Positions 26,048-35,300 of a DNA stretch of 64,000 nt are shown here, piece after piece. This DNA is from Methanothermobacter tenebrarum. GTDB taxonomy: Archaea; Methanobacteriota; Methanobacteria; Methanobacteriales; DSM-23052. The stretch is from assembly GCF_023167465.1 (NCBI RefSeq), contig NZ_AP025698.1, positions 62,001 through 126,000 on the forward strand, given 5' to 3'. Numbering within the stretch: the stretch's first letter is position 1; every line of letters starts with the position of its first letter. The notes beneath the pieces were generated by a model that had not been told where the DNA came from, made no database searches, and was given only the letters and a program-made list of their open reading frames with translations. The position numbers and the translations under genes were made by a program.

Positions 26048-26827
26048 TTATCCCTCCAGGATTGGAATCTCGGGGGGGTTTATTTTATGACGTGAGTTTT
26101 CGACCATCATCCTTATACGTTTAACCTCCCCTATTGGTGTTTTTATAATTTCACTTATACTCTGATCATCTAGGCCACGGTCTACCATTAGGTATAATAT
26201 CCTATCAAGGATGGGATATTTTATTCCAAGTTCCTCTTCGTCGGTTTGCCCGTACCATAAACCTGCAGTGGGTGTTTTCTCTATTATCTCCACTGGCACC
26301 CCTAATTTCTCTGCTAGGAGTTTAACCTGGCCTTTGTATAAGCAGCCTATGGGTAGTATATCCACGCCACCATCACCATATTTTGTGAAGTAACCGACCA
26401 GGAGTTCTGTCCGGTTCCCCGTGCCCGCCACAAGCCTATTCAGTGAATTAGAATGATAATATAATATTATCATCCGCATCCTGGCTTTAAGGTTGCCCCT
26501 TGCAAGTCTTGTGCCCCTATGATAACATAGGGACTTGAAAGGCTCGATTAAAGGGCCTATCTGGATTGTCTCATTTTCTATACCGAGGATTTCAGCAACC
26601 ATACGCGCATGTTTAACATCAATAGGACTAGTAGTCCCTGTGGGCATTATAATCCCCAAAACCCTATCAGGGCCCAGCGCCTCCTTGCAGAGATAAGCGG
26701 TGACTGTTGAATCAATCCCACCACTCAAACCGAGAACCACACCCTCAGTCCCAGCCTCCTCAACCTTATCCCTTATAAACTTTTTAATCCGGTATATTAC
26801 TTTCTCATCAAGTGGAGGAAGATCCAT
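26048..26827 (-). CDS. nadE: NH3-dependent NAD+ synthetase
   Basis: 259 residues. It amidates deamido-NAD with ammonia and ATP. The ATP-pyrophosphatase P-loop is VLGLSGGIDSTVTAYLCKEA; further motifs are GIIMPTGTTSPIDVKHAR, GTGNRTELLVGYFTKYGDGG (NAD site) and KTPTAGLWYGQTDEEELG. No glutaminase domain, so ammonia is the donor. First gene of the run with cutA and leuS; divergent from arsA. Confidence 0.95.
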   Translation of the reverse strand: MDLPPLDEKVIYRIKKFIRDKVEEAGTEGVVLGLSGGIDSTVTAYLCKEALGPDRVLGIIMPTGTTSPIDVKHARMVAEILGIENETIQIGPLIEPFKSLCYHRGTRLARGNLKARMRMIILYYHSNSLNRLVAGTGNRTELLVGYFTKYGDGGVDILPIGCLYKGQVKLLAEKLGVPVEIIEKTPTAGLWYGQTDEEELGIKYPILDRILYLMVDRGLDDQSISEIIKTPIGEVKRIRMMVENSRHKINPPEIPILEG

Positions 26828-26946
26828 CTCGTAACACCACAGATCCTTATTTTAAAATAAACCTGCTCGCCCCAACCATCCTTAAAGTATGAAGGGGGTA
26901 GATTCATCAAATTTTCTATGGAACAACCTGATGCAAATTTTAATAT

Positions 26947-26960
26947 TATAGTATACTATA
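26947..26960. promoter_or_regulatory. Perfect 14-bp palindrome in the nadE/arsA divergent region
   Basis: TATAGTATACTATA reads the same on both strands. It lies 120 bp before nadE and 76 bp before arsA, with a TATA-like CTTATAAAATAA at about 26979 for arsA. It may be an operator; the regulator is unknown. Confidence 0.4.
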
Positions 26961-27035
26961 TTAGGTTATACGATCCACTTATAAAATAATGCGGATCTTA
27001 TTCTAAAAAAGATAATCATCTATTGGAGGTATGCA

Positions 27036-28010
27036 ATGGCATTCAAAGACTTGTTCAAATTTAGCAAGGGAAAAACAACATTCATATTCGTAGGAGGTAA
27101 AGGAGGGGTGGGTAAAACCACCATATCAGCTGCAACAGCACTCTGGATGGCTAAATCCGGTAAAAAAACACTTGTAATATCAACAGATCCTGCACATTCA
27201 TTATCTGACTCATTTGAGAAAAAGATAAGTCATGTCCCAACATTCATCCAAGAAAACTTATATGCAGTTGAAATAGACCCAGAAATTGCAATGGAAGAAT
27301 ACCAGGAAAAACTAAAAGAACAATCAGAAGTAAACCCTGGAATGGAACTCCTACAAGAACAGATGGACATGGCATCCATGTCCCCAGGGATCGACGAAGC
27401 AGCAGCCTTCGACCAATTCCTAAAATATATGACAACAGACGAATACGATGTCGTAATATTCGACACAGCACCAACAGGACACACCCTCAGACTCCTATCA
27501 TTCCCAGAAATGATGGACTCATGGGTGGGGAAACTAATAAAACTTAGAAGACAAATAGGGGCACTTGCAAAGGCATTCAAAAACATCCTACCATTCATGG
27601 GAGACGAGGAAGAAGAAGACAGAGCACTAAAAGACCTTGAAGCCACAAAAAAGAAAATCAGCGAAGCAAGGGCAGTGATGTCAGACCCCGAAAGAACATC
27701 ATTCAAGATGGTCGTAATCCCAGAAGAAATGTCAATCTACGAATCTGAAAGGGCCATGAAAGCGCTTGAAAAATATGACATCCACACAGACGCCGTTATA
27801 GTAAACCAGATACTCCCAGAAGAAAGTGACTGCGAATTCTGCAGGGCAAGAAGACGACTACAACAAGAAAGATTAAAGATGATACAGGAAAAATTCAGCA
27901 ACCAGATATTGGCACAAGTTCCATTACTCAAAAAAGAAGCGAAAGGCATAAAAACATTGGAAAAAATAGCCGAAATACTCTACGGCAAACCATTAACAGA
28001 AAAAACATAA
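27036..28010 (+). CDS. ArsA/Get3-family ATPase
   Basis: 324 residues, single ATPase domain. Deviant Walker A FVGGKGGVGKTTISAATAL at residue 19, switch region STDPAHSLSDSF, FDTAPTGHTLRLLSFPEMM, and a CxxC in SDCEFCRARRRLQQ, as in Get3 proteins that target tail-anchored membrane proteins via a zinc-bridged dimer. An arsenite pump ATPase is less likely because no ArsB or second ATPase half is adjacent. Good TTGGAGG ribosome site. Followed by hmdII, the same order I recall from M. thermautotrophicus. Confidence 0.88.
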   Translation: MAFKDLFKFSKGKTTFIFVGGKGGVGKTTISAATALWMAKSGKKTLVISTDPAHSLSDSFEKKISHVPTFIQENLYAVEIDPEIAMEEYQEKLKEQSEVNPGMELLQEQMDMASMSPGIDEAAAFDQFLKYMTTDEYDVVIFDTAPTGHTLRLLSFPEMMDSWVGKLIKLRRQIGALAKAFKNILPFMGDEEEEDRALKDLEATKKKISEARAVMSDPERTSFKMVVIPEEMSIYESERAMKALEKYDIHTDAVIVNQILPEESDCEFCRARRRLQQERLKMIQEKFSNQILAQVPLLKKEAKGIKTLEKIAEILYGKPLTEKT

Positions 28011-28213
28011 CAAAAGACAACACCCCCATCAACGCGCCATGAAAAAATCTCCCCCCTCAAACCAGAAAAATACCTAAACCTAAAAGTCCCACATTCTTCC
28101 ACAAATTTTTACTAGATAATGCATGGAGTAGATTTCCAACTGAGGAATCCTAAAAATTTATAAAACAAAGTGGATAATTTAATCACATGTATTGATAGAG
28201 GGGTTGGTTTGAT

Positions 28214-29239
28214 ATGAAAGTAGCAGTTTTTGGAGCTGGTAATCAAGATCTTTATGTTAGACACTTGAATTTACCTGAAAAGTTTGGTGGAGAACCCCCA
28301 TTCGGCGGTAGTAGGATGGCGATGGAATTTGCAGAAGCAGGTCATGATGTAATCCTCGCAGAACCAAACAGAAGCATACTAGAAGAAGAACACTGGAAAA
28401 TGGTGGAAGACACCGGGGTTAAAGTGACCGACAATGATGTTGAAGCCGCCTCTAACGCCGAAATCGCAGTACTATTCACACCATTCGGTAAAAAGACATT
28501 TGAGATTGCCAAGAATATAATATCACATCTCCCAGATGGGGGGATTATATCAAACACCTGCACAGTCTCTCCAGTAGTATTATATTATGTTCTTGAAAGG
28601 GAGCTTAGAAGAGAAAGACAAGACATTGGAATCGCATCATTACACCCTGCGGCCGTGCCAGGAACCCCATACCACGGCCACTATGTGATCGGCGGACGTG
28701 CAACAAGCGGACTCGAACTCGCAAGCGAAGAACAGATACAAAAATGTGTCGAACTCGCTGAGAGCTGCGGTAAAACAGCCTACGTAGTCCCCGCTGACGT
28801 TTCAAGTACAGTTGCAGATATGGGTTCCCTTGTCACGGCTGTAACACTCGCAGGCGTCCTTGACTATTACTATGTTGGCACCCAGATCATCAAGGCCCCA
28901 GTAGAAATGGTTGAAAAACAGATACTCATGACACTCCAGACAGTAGCATCCCTCGTCGAATCATCAGGAGTCGACGGAATGCTAAAGGCTATAACCCCAG
29001 AATTGTTAGTCAAAAGCGCAACTTCAATGCACCTGCTCAAAGAACAGGAAGTATTAGACGCAGCACTCAACATACTCTCTAACCTAGATGACAATGTCAT
29101 GAAATGGATCGAAAAGGGTGAAATAAAACACACAGATCTCGTAGCAGCCCAAGCACTTACAAAAGAGCTTAAAAACCTCATGGGTGGCATGGCAGCTGAA
29201 GGCACCATCAGACGTTGCATGAGAAAAATGTTCGAATAA
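28214..29239 (+). CDS. hmdII: Hmd paralogue (HmdII/HmdIII type)
   Basis: 341 residues. Not the canonical H2-forming methylenetetrahydromethanopterin dehydrogenase: it opens KVAVFGAGNQDLYVRHL and has GGSRMAMEFAEAGHDV, whereas Hmd has GAGCYRTHAA. A cysteine in IISNTCTVSPVVLYY lies where Hmd holds its iron ligand. Other landmarks: SLHPAAVPGTPYHGHYVIGG, VPADVSSTVADMGSL. HmdII proteins bind the FeGP cofactor but lack normal activity; regulatory or tRNA-linked roles have been proposed. Own promoter, TTTATAAAAC at about 28157, and GAGGGGTTGG ribosome site. Confidence 0.88.
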   Translation: MKVAVFGAGNQDLYVRHLNLPEKFGGEPPFGGSRMAMEFAEAGHDVILAEPNRSILEEEHWKMVEDTGVKVTDNDVEAASNAEIAVLFTPFGKKTFEIAKNIISHLPDGGIISNTCTVSPVVLYYVLERELRRERQDIGIASLHPAAVPGTPYHGHYVIGGRATSGLELASEEQIQKCVELAESCGKTAYVVPADVSSTVADMGSLVTAVTLAGVLDYYYVGTQIIKAPVEMVEKQILMTLQTVASLVESSGVDGMLKAITPELLVKSATSMHLLKEQEVLDAALNILSNLDDNVMKWIEKGEIKHTDLVAAQALTKELKNLMGGMAAEGTIRRCMRKMFE

Positions 29240-29339
29240 AACACACACCATAATATCCTTTTTTTACTATTATCACCCCCTGGGGGTGAATATTCCATCT
29301 TAAAGATCCCATTTCATCCTTTAACATGGGAGAATACCC

Positions 29340-29390
29340 CCTTTTTTTAACCCTATCAGCGGGAAAGTCCCCCTCCATGTGGGAATAAGG
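29340..29390 (+). mobile_element. Short TnpB tail-like remnant
   Basis: CTATCAGCGGGAAAGTCCCC reads LSAGKSP and resembles the tails at 2341, 37426 and 60725. Very short, so low confidence. Confidence 0.3.
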
Positions 29391-29589
29391 ATAGCCGAAA
29401 AACTTTTTACACTTTCAAGAAAAAAATAACATGAAAAGAAACCAGAACCCAAAAACGTCCACACAAAAGTCCGACAAATGGTAAACTACCAGCACAGAAC
29501 AACATGACCTGAGAAGGCTAAAAAGGAACAGCAAAAAGAGTAGACAAGTTAAGCTTCAAAGGATAAACCTTTAAGACCATGAACTACAA

Positions 29590-30000
29590 GTAGTCAGGTT
29601 TCAAAACCGGGGGAACTGATCCTATCAAAGATCGGGATTGGTGCACCGACCAGTTAATGGCAAAGTGAAAAGAATAATCAAACTAGCAAAAGCCTATGAA
29701 AAACCCAAAAGAGACAACTTCCCCCCACAAAGACATTACGTGAATCTGCGTCTCAAAGACTTACATGGTCGGAGATCATCATTTCGCCAAAACTTCTTTG
29801 CCTTTACATGCTCGCCTACAAGGCTGAAAGAGCAGGTAGACAACTTGTGAAGGTGAGCCCAAAAAGGCACAAGCCAAATGATAATCCTTTGATAACCGAG
29901 TACTCAACACAGGCCTGGGACATTCCCCATACCATTAAAGAACCCTCTACATGGTATACCCGACAAAGCCTTCATCCTCGAAGCGTCCAAGAAATGGTAA
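29590..30000 (+). pseudogene. TnpB (IS605 OrfB) pseudogene, several frameshifts
   Basis: Pieces of TnpB appear in changing frames: LSKIG then VHRPVNGKVKRIIK (the KIGxVxxRPxxGxxK strand region), AKAYEKPKRDNF (cf. AHEKVxNxRxDF) and MLAYKAERAGRQLVKVSPK, a near-perfect match to the segment just before the TnpB zinc ribbon. The cysteines and catalytic acids cannot be found in order. Dead element. It fills most of the 795-bp gap after hmdII. Confidence 0.7.
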
Positions 30001-30034
30001 TTTGCCCAGATAACATATAATTTTGGTGTAAGAC

Positions 30035-30241
30035 ATGACAATAGAGGAATTAGACCTTATTGAAAAGGTCTACGAACTGAAAATAAAAAATAAAAAGGAG
30101 CTTGCAGAGGAGATCCTGAAAAAATCCAATGAAGGACATGACATCCTATTCCTGTGCACAATAGTTAATTCATGGATAGCGCAAAACTACAAACCAGGAG
30201 AAATCAAAGTCCCACTCGAGATAATAAAGAATATAGAATAG
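30035..30241 (+). CDS. Small hypothetical protein upstream of a radical SAM gene
   Basis: 68 residues, mostly helical and charged: TIEELDLIEKVYELKIKNKK, EEILKKSNEGHD, then a more hydrophobic ILFLCTIVNSWIAQNYK. GGTG precedes the ATG. Its stop is 7 bp before the radical SAM start, which argues for a joint operon and perhaps a partner role. Family not recognised. Confidence 0.6.
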   Translation: MTIEELDLIEKVYELKIKNKKELAEEILKKSNEGHDILFLCTIVNSWIAQNYKPGEIKVPLEIIKNIE

Positions 30242-30248
30242 GGATACT

Positions 30249-31037
30249 GTGAAGTACAGACAAGTACCATTTATCACATTATCAGAGATAGGATGCAGAG
30301 TATGGATAACATTATCAGGTTGCAACTTCAACTGTAAAGGGTGTTTCAGTAACGCGAGAAAACCCACAGGTAAGCCCCTAACCATAGAAGAACTTGTAAA
30401 ACTCATAAAAAGATCATCCCAACAATATTATGGGAAACTCCCAGAAGAGATCATCATAACAGGAGGAGAACCAACACTAGACAAAGACTACCTCCTAAAA
30501 CTAACCTCAAAATTAAACTTTGCACACATCATCCTAGAAACTAACGCACATCTACTCAACAAAAAATACATCAAAAAGCTTGTCAAGGCAGGTGTCAAAG
30601 AATTCATGGTAGACCTAAAAGCACTAGATGATAAAAAACACAAATGGTATACTGGTTTCTCCAACAAAAAAATCCTAAAGAATATAAAAACAATCCAAGA
30701 AAACGCTAAACTCGTCATAAAAACCTTATACATTCCCGGACTCGTTGAAGAAAATGAAATAGAGAATATAGCCAAATTCATAGCCACCATCAACCCCAAG
30801 ATAGAATATCGCATCAACGACTTCAAACCAATGCACGGCCTATCCAGAAATCCAACAATCAATGAAATAGAAAAAGCCCACTCACTCGCAAAAAAACACC
30901 TTAAAAATGTTATTATAAGCAGAAGTTGCAGAAGAGAAAGCAAACCATTGAAAAAGAAAACATGGATAACAGTATTCCCGGATGGAACACTCAAAAGAAG
31001 ATCAACAAAAGACTACAAAAAAAGGGGGGACAGCTAA
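30249..31037 (+). CDS. Radical SAM protein, activase-like (NrdG/PflA-type)
   Basis: 262 residues, GTG start. The iron-sulfur motif CxxxCxxC is in LSGCNFNCKGCFSNARK at about residue 30; ITGGEPTLDKDYLLKL is the GGE SAM-binding motif. Later segments ETNAHLLNKKYIKKLVKAG and VDLKALDDKKHKWYTGFSN match glycyl-radical-activating enzymes and similar proteins. No glycyl-radical enzyme is adjacent, so the target is unknown; a modifying enzyme of other type is possible. The spacing CX3CX2C excludes HcgA, despite hmdII being 1 kb away. Confidence 0.8.
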   Translation: MKYRQVPFITLSEIGCRVWITLSGCNFNCKGCFSNARKPTGKPLTIEELVKLIKRSSQQYYGKLPEEIIITGGEPTLDKDYLLKLTSKLNFAHIILETNAHLLNKKYIKKLVKAGVKEFMVDLKALDDKKHKWYTGFSNKKILKNIKTIQENAKLVIKTLYIPGLVEENEIENIAKFIATINPKIEYRINDFKPMHGLSRNPTINEIEKAHSLAKKHLKNVIISRSCRRESKPLKKKTWITVFPDGTLKRRSTKDYKKRGDS

Positions 31038-31085
31038 AATAACATCCAAAGATCATCACAAAAAAGGAAAATGGGGGGGCCAAGT

Positions 31086-31817
31086 TTATCTATCTGCATA
31101 TAGGCGGCCAAGTGCTCTGCTATGGAAGATGGCAAGATAAGGTACCACGAAGAGATAGATAATCAAGGCGGCGATGATGAAACCGATTACGAAAATAGCT
31201 AATCCAGCCCCCAAATTCATCTGAGTCAATGATAAAGCCCCGAACGCTGAGATGATGGGCAAGAATATAAGGCCAAGTATGGCTAGAGTTACATTCATTG
31301 TACCTGATTGTATTATTGCAACGCCGATGATCCAGATAATATATTTTGTCCATGTAATCTCTGATATGACATTTAATATTTCCCCGATTTGGAATGCTGC
31401 TCCTATCCTATCATTGAATGCCATATGAGCTATTGCAATTTGTTCTACCAGTGCAAATATAATGGCTAGGATAACCCCTATTACTATGCTGATAATCCCA
31501 AAAGTAGGATCAGTAGGATTGATGGAAATTGATAGTATACCAGCTACTAGGAATATCATTGGTATTATCATATAGACTATACCAACTACTAAGACTTTAA
31601 GTCCGTCAATGAACATTCCACCCCATTCATCAAAGTCTGGAAGCTCATCAAAACCTGCTATTGTAGCCTTGAGGACTCTTAACCAGTACCCGTAAACTAG
31701 GAACATTGGTATTATCAAGAAACTTAGTATGACCTTTAATGCTCCTAATGTTACCACTTTCTTCAAGTCTGTCCCAGGGTAGTCAAGGGCCTCGCCTACA
31801 ATTTCACCAACTTTCAT
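31086..31817 (-). CDS. DUF4013-type membrane protein
   Basis: 243 residues with about six hydrophobic helices (IPMFLVYGYWLRVLKAT, LVVGIVYMIIPMIFLVAGIL, IISIVIGVILAIIFALVEQ). The N-terminal MKVGEIVGEALDYPGTDLKK followed by GYWLRVLKATIAGFDELPDF and W-G-M-F-xDG pattern are typical of archaeal DUF4013 proteins. Function unknown. GAGGTAAAAAGG lies before the ATG. Confidence 0.8.
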   Translation of the reverse strand: MKVGEIVGEALDYPGTDLKKVVTLGALKVILSFLIIPMFLVYGYWLRVLKATIAGFDELPDFDEWGGMFIDGLKVLVVGIVYMIIPMIFLVAGILSISINPTDPTFGIISIVIGVILAIIFALVEQIAIAHMAFNDRIGAAFQIGEILNVISEITWTKYIIWIIGVAIIQSGTMNVTLAILGLIFLPIISAFGALSLTQMNLGAGLAIFVIGFIIAALIIYLFVVPYLAIFHSRALGRLYADR

Positions 31818-32338
31818 GCCCTTTTTACCTCCAAAAATTATCTCAAATATTAATTTAACTTTTATCGCTTAAAAATATACCGATAAAATTCCAAAAAAAA
31901 GCATGCAATTTTAGTATCAAACTTGCTTTCAATTAGAGCGGGTCTCAAAGCATGGAATATTAGCATCCGGTGTGGGGATTCTCAATGACGAGCAGATAAG
32001 CCTGTCATCAACGCCATATTCGCAGTATGCACATGAAAAAAGAAAATTTGAAGGAAGTGATCCTTTTTGAAACTAGATACTATTTAAGGTTGGGAGTGTC
32101 GTAGACTTTCGCTATAAAGATTATATTCATTTTGAATTGTTTTTGTCCTTTATTTTTAACTTTACAGTATTTTTTTGGGTGGGATTTGCGCGTCGAAGAA
32201 TCATTTCAGTGATATTTAATAAGCTTTTTGTCTAGTGGACTGAATTTCCATATTAGAATGGGGGAAAGTTTATATAACAAAACATTTTTTAAAATTTACT
32301 TGAAATATATTAAAATAAACTTGAAAGGAGGGGGGTTG
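31818..32338. promoter_or_regulatory. Upstream region of the CobN-like gene
   Basis: Contains an orphan coding tail (31954-32070), then AT-rich sequence. A TATA-like GTTTATATAACAAAAC at about 32268 and the strong GGAGGGGGGTTG ribosome site directly precede the CobN-like ATG. Near-direct repeats TTTACTTGAAA and AAACTTGAAA lie between them. I did not find the TATTACT-N23-AGTAATA operator seen at the neighbouring promoters. Confidence 0.5.
31954..32070 (+). pseudogene. Orphan C-terminal coding fragment
   Basis: A plus-strand frame reads GILASGVGILNDEQISLSS then TPYSQYAHEKRKFEGSDPF-stop. It looks like a genuine protein end, but no start or body remains upstream, where a stop lies at 31912. Family not recognised. 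Confidence 0.3.
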
Positions 32339-35300
32339 ATGCAGAAACAGATTATACACCTCACGCTAGTGATCTTTATATTTGCACTGATGGGAACATC
32401 TTTCGCAGAGGACAACACCACACACAATGAAAGCCAGAAGACACACGAGATTCTCATAGTTAGTTCAAGTCCTAACGAGATTGCACTTATCAACAAAATA
32501 GCAGAAGATCCCGACATCAAAGACAAAATAAAAGTAAGGGCAGAGAGTGGCAGAACTGACAGCAACCTTTCATTCGAGATTAAAGGGGACGTTATAATCT
32601 TCGGTACAAGAAGTGGTCTTTCAGCACCAGTATGGGAAACCCTCAAGAATAAATTAGAACAAGCAAAAAATCGAGGTTCAACAATAATGATCTGTGTAGA
32701 GCCATCATCACGTGAAAACTACGCTCCAATCCTAAACCTTCAAACTGTCAATACAACTGACCCACGTTTTATCGAAACTCTCAAATACCTAAACTATACC
32801 AGCGAAAAGAACCTAAAGAACCTCATCCTCTACCTAGCAGTTTCCTTCTGTAACTACACAGCTACAGTAGAGGCACCTGAACAGAGACCCCTATGGGGAA
32901 TATACCATCCAGATGCACCAAGAATATTCAGTAACCTCACAGATTACCTGGAATGGTATGCTACCAGTGGAAGGTACCATCCAGACGCCCCAACCGTCGG
33001 TATACTGACCACAGAATACACCGACATGCTAAGGGACGGACCCTTGCTAGATGCCCTTATAAGAACATTTGAATCAAAAAACATCAATGTCATCGTATCC
33101 ACATACACCTACAGGGACCCCAACTCATTGAAATATCTCATGATAAATGATAAAGCTATCATTGACGCTGCTATAGTGATTTCAAGGGGTGGCACACTAA
33201 ACTCACAAAACTGGACAAAAGGGATTGAAGATCTTCAAAAACTCAACGTCACAGTCCTAAATGGTATCAGAATATTCTCACCCAGTGTAACCCTAGCAGA
33301 TTGGGAGAACAATACAGAGGGTATCCCAGCAGCCGAACTTTATCAATTGTCGCTGGCCGAAATGGACGGGATAATAGAGCCAATCGTAATAAGTGTGAAA
33401 GAGACCGACCCCCAGACAGGAATCATATACAATAGGCCCATAATGTATCAAATAGAATGGCTCGTGGACAGGACAATCTCATGGATGAAACTCAAAAGAC
33501 TGGACAACAAAGACAAAAAGATAGTGATAACCTACTACAGCGAGGGTGGCGGTAAAGCCAATGTAGGCGCAGACATCGACTATTACCTCAATGCACAGGC
33601 AAGCATAGCAAGGATACTCCAGGAAATGGAGGGAAGAGGATACAACCTCGGCAATGGAACACTACCCTCAGAATCTGAACTTGCAAGACTCATGGCAGAG
33701 ATAGGCAGCAACATAGGTACATGGGCGCCAGGGGAACTTGAAAAGAGAGTAAAATCTGGCCAAATGATACTGATAAGTGAAGACGAATACATTAGATGGT
33801 TTAATGAATTACCAGAAAACATGCAGAAAGAAGTGATTGACGCCTGGGGGCCCCCACCAGGGAACATTATGGTCTACACCAACAACACTGGCAAGTACAT
33901 TGTAATACCAAAACTAGAATTCGGAAACATACTCCTCGCACCTGAACCAGTGTGGGGCTGGTTGCAGAATAACACTACACTTTACAATACAGGTAAACTT
34001 CCACCAACCCACCAGTTACTCGCATTCTACTGGTGGATGAAGAAGGTCTACCATGCAGATGCTATTCTCTCAATATTCAGCATAGTAGAATTGATGCCAG
34101 GAAAAGCAACAGGACTTTCAGCCAGAGACTGGGGAGCGATAATGCTCCAAGACATGCCAATTATCCATGTTCTCCCCATGGACGCCCCTGCCATTTTTGA
34201 CAAACGAAGAGCTAACATGCTCATCATAAATTTCATGACCCCCGTACTCATACCATCAGGACTCTACGGGAACCTTTCAGAACTATATGATAACATCAGA
34301 CTCTACAAGGAAACAATCGATGAAACACTAAAAGCAGCCTACAAGGACAAAATCATAAATCAAAGCAACGCCCTTGGATTCATCTACACTAACGGTAATT
34401 TTGATGAATTCCTTGTGAACGTTACAGCCTACCTTGAGGACATAAAGAAAAGTTACATACCATACGGCCCTCACATACTAGGGGAGGTGCCCCAGGGGGA
34501 GGAACTCATCGAATTGCTCCTGGCAATGCTCCCCGATGAATTAGATGATGCAACATCAAGACTTCTCCTAAAAGAACTGGTGCTCAACAACCAAACCCCT
34601 GAAGAAGCCCAGATGATCGTATTCGGCAATGTGACGCAGAAAACAACAGAATACCTTAAACTTGCAGCAGAATACGCCAGAAGAATTAATGAATCTAAAA
34701 ATGAGATTACAAGCATACTAAACGCCCTCGAAGGCGCATACATAACCCCAGGACCAAGAGGAGACCCCATAAAAAACCCTGATGCACTCCCCACAGGAAG
34801 AAATCCCTATCCATTCGATTCAAGGATCATACCAACCACGACCGCATGGGAGACGGCAGTGAAACTCGTAGACAAGTTCCTCCAGGATCACCTCAACCAA
34901 TATGGAAGCTACCCCACAAAAATCGCCTATGTTCTATGGTCCTGTGAAACCATGAGACATCAAGGAGTCATGGAAGCTGAAATAATGTACCTCATGGGTG
35001 TAAAACCTGTCTGGGACTCTCGGGGCAGAGTTAAGGACGTTGAACTTATAACCAACCTCAACAGGCCACGCATCGATGTCACAATCATCACATCCGGACT
35101 CTACAGAGACCTCCATATGGACATAATAACACTCCTTGATAAAGCTGTAAAACTTGCTGCAACAGCCAATGACACAGTAAACTACGTTAAGATCAACTCA
35201 GAGGAAATCTACAAAAAACTAATATCAGAAGGTTACAATGAAACAGATGCATGGAGACTATCCATCCTAAGAATATTCTCAGAAGAACCAGGCGCCTATT

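Noticed and set aside
28214..29239. Canonical Hmd
   Set aside because: The N-terminus and several conserved segments match HmdII-type paralogues instead.
30249..31037. HcgA (FeGP cofactor synthesis) because of hmdII nearby
   Set aside because: HcgA has a CX5CX2C motif, while this protein has CX3CX2C and activase-like features.
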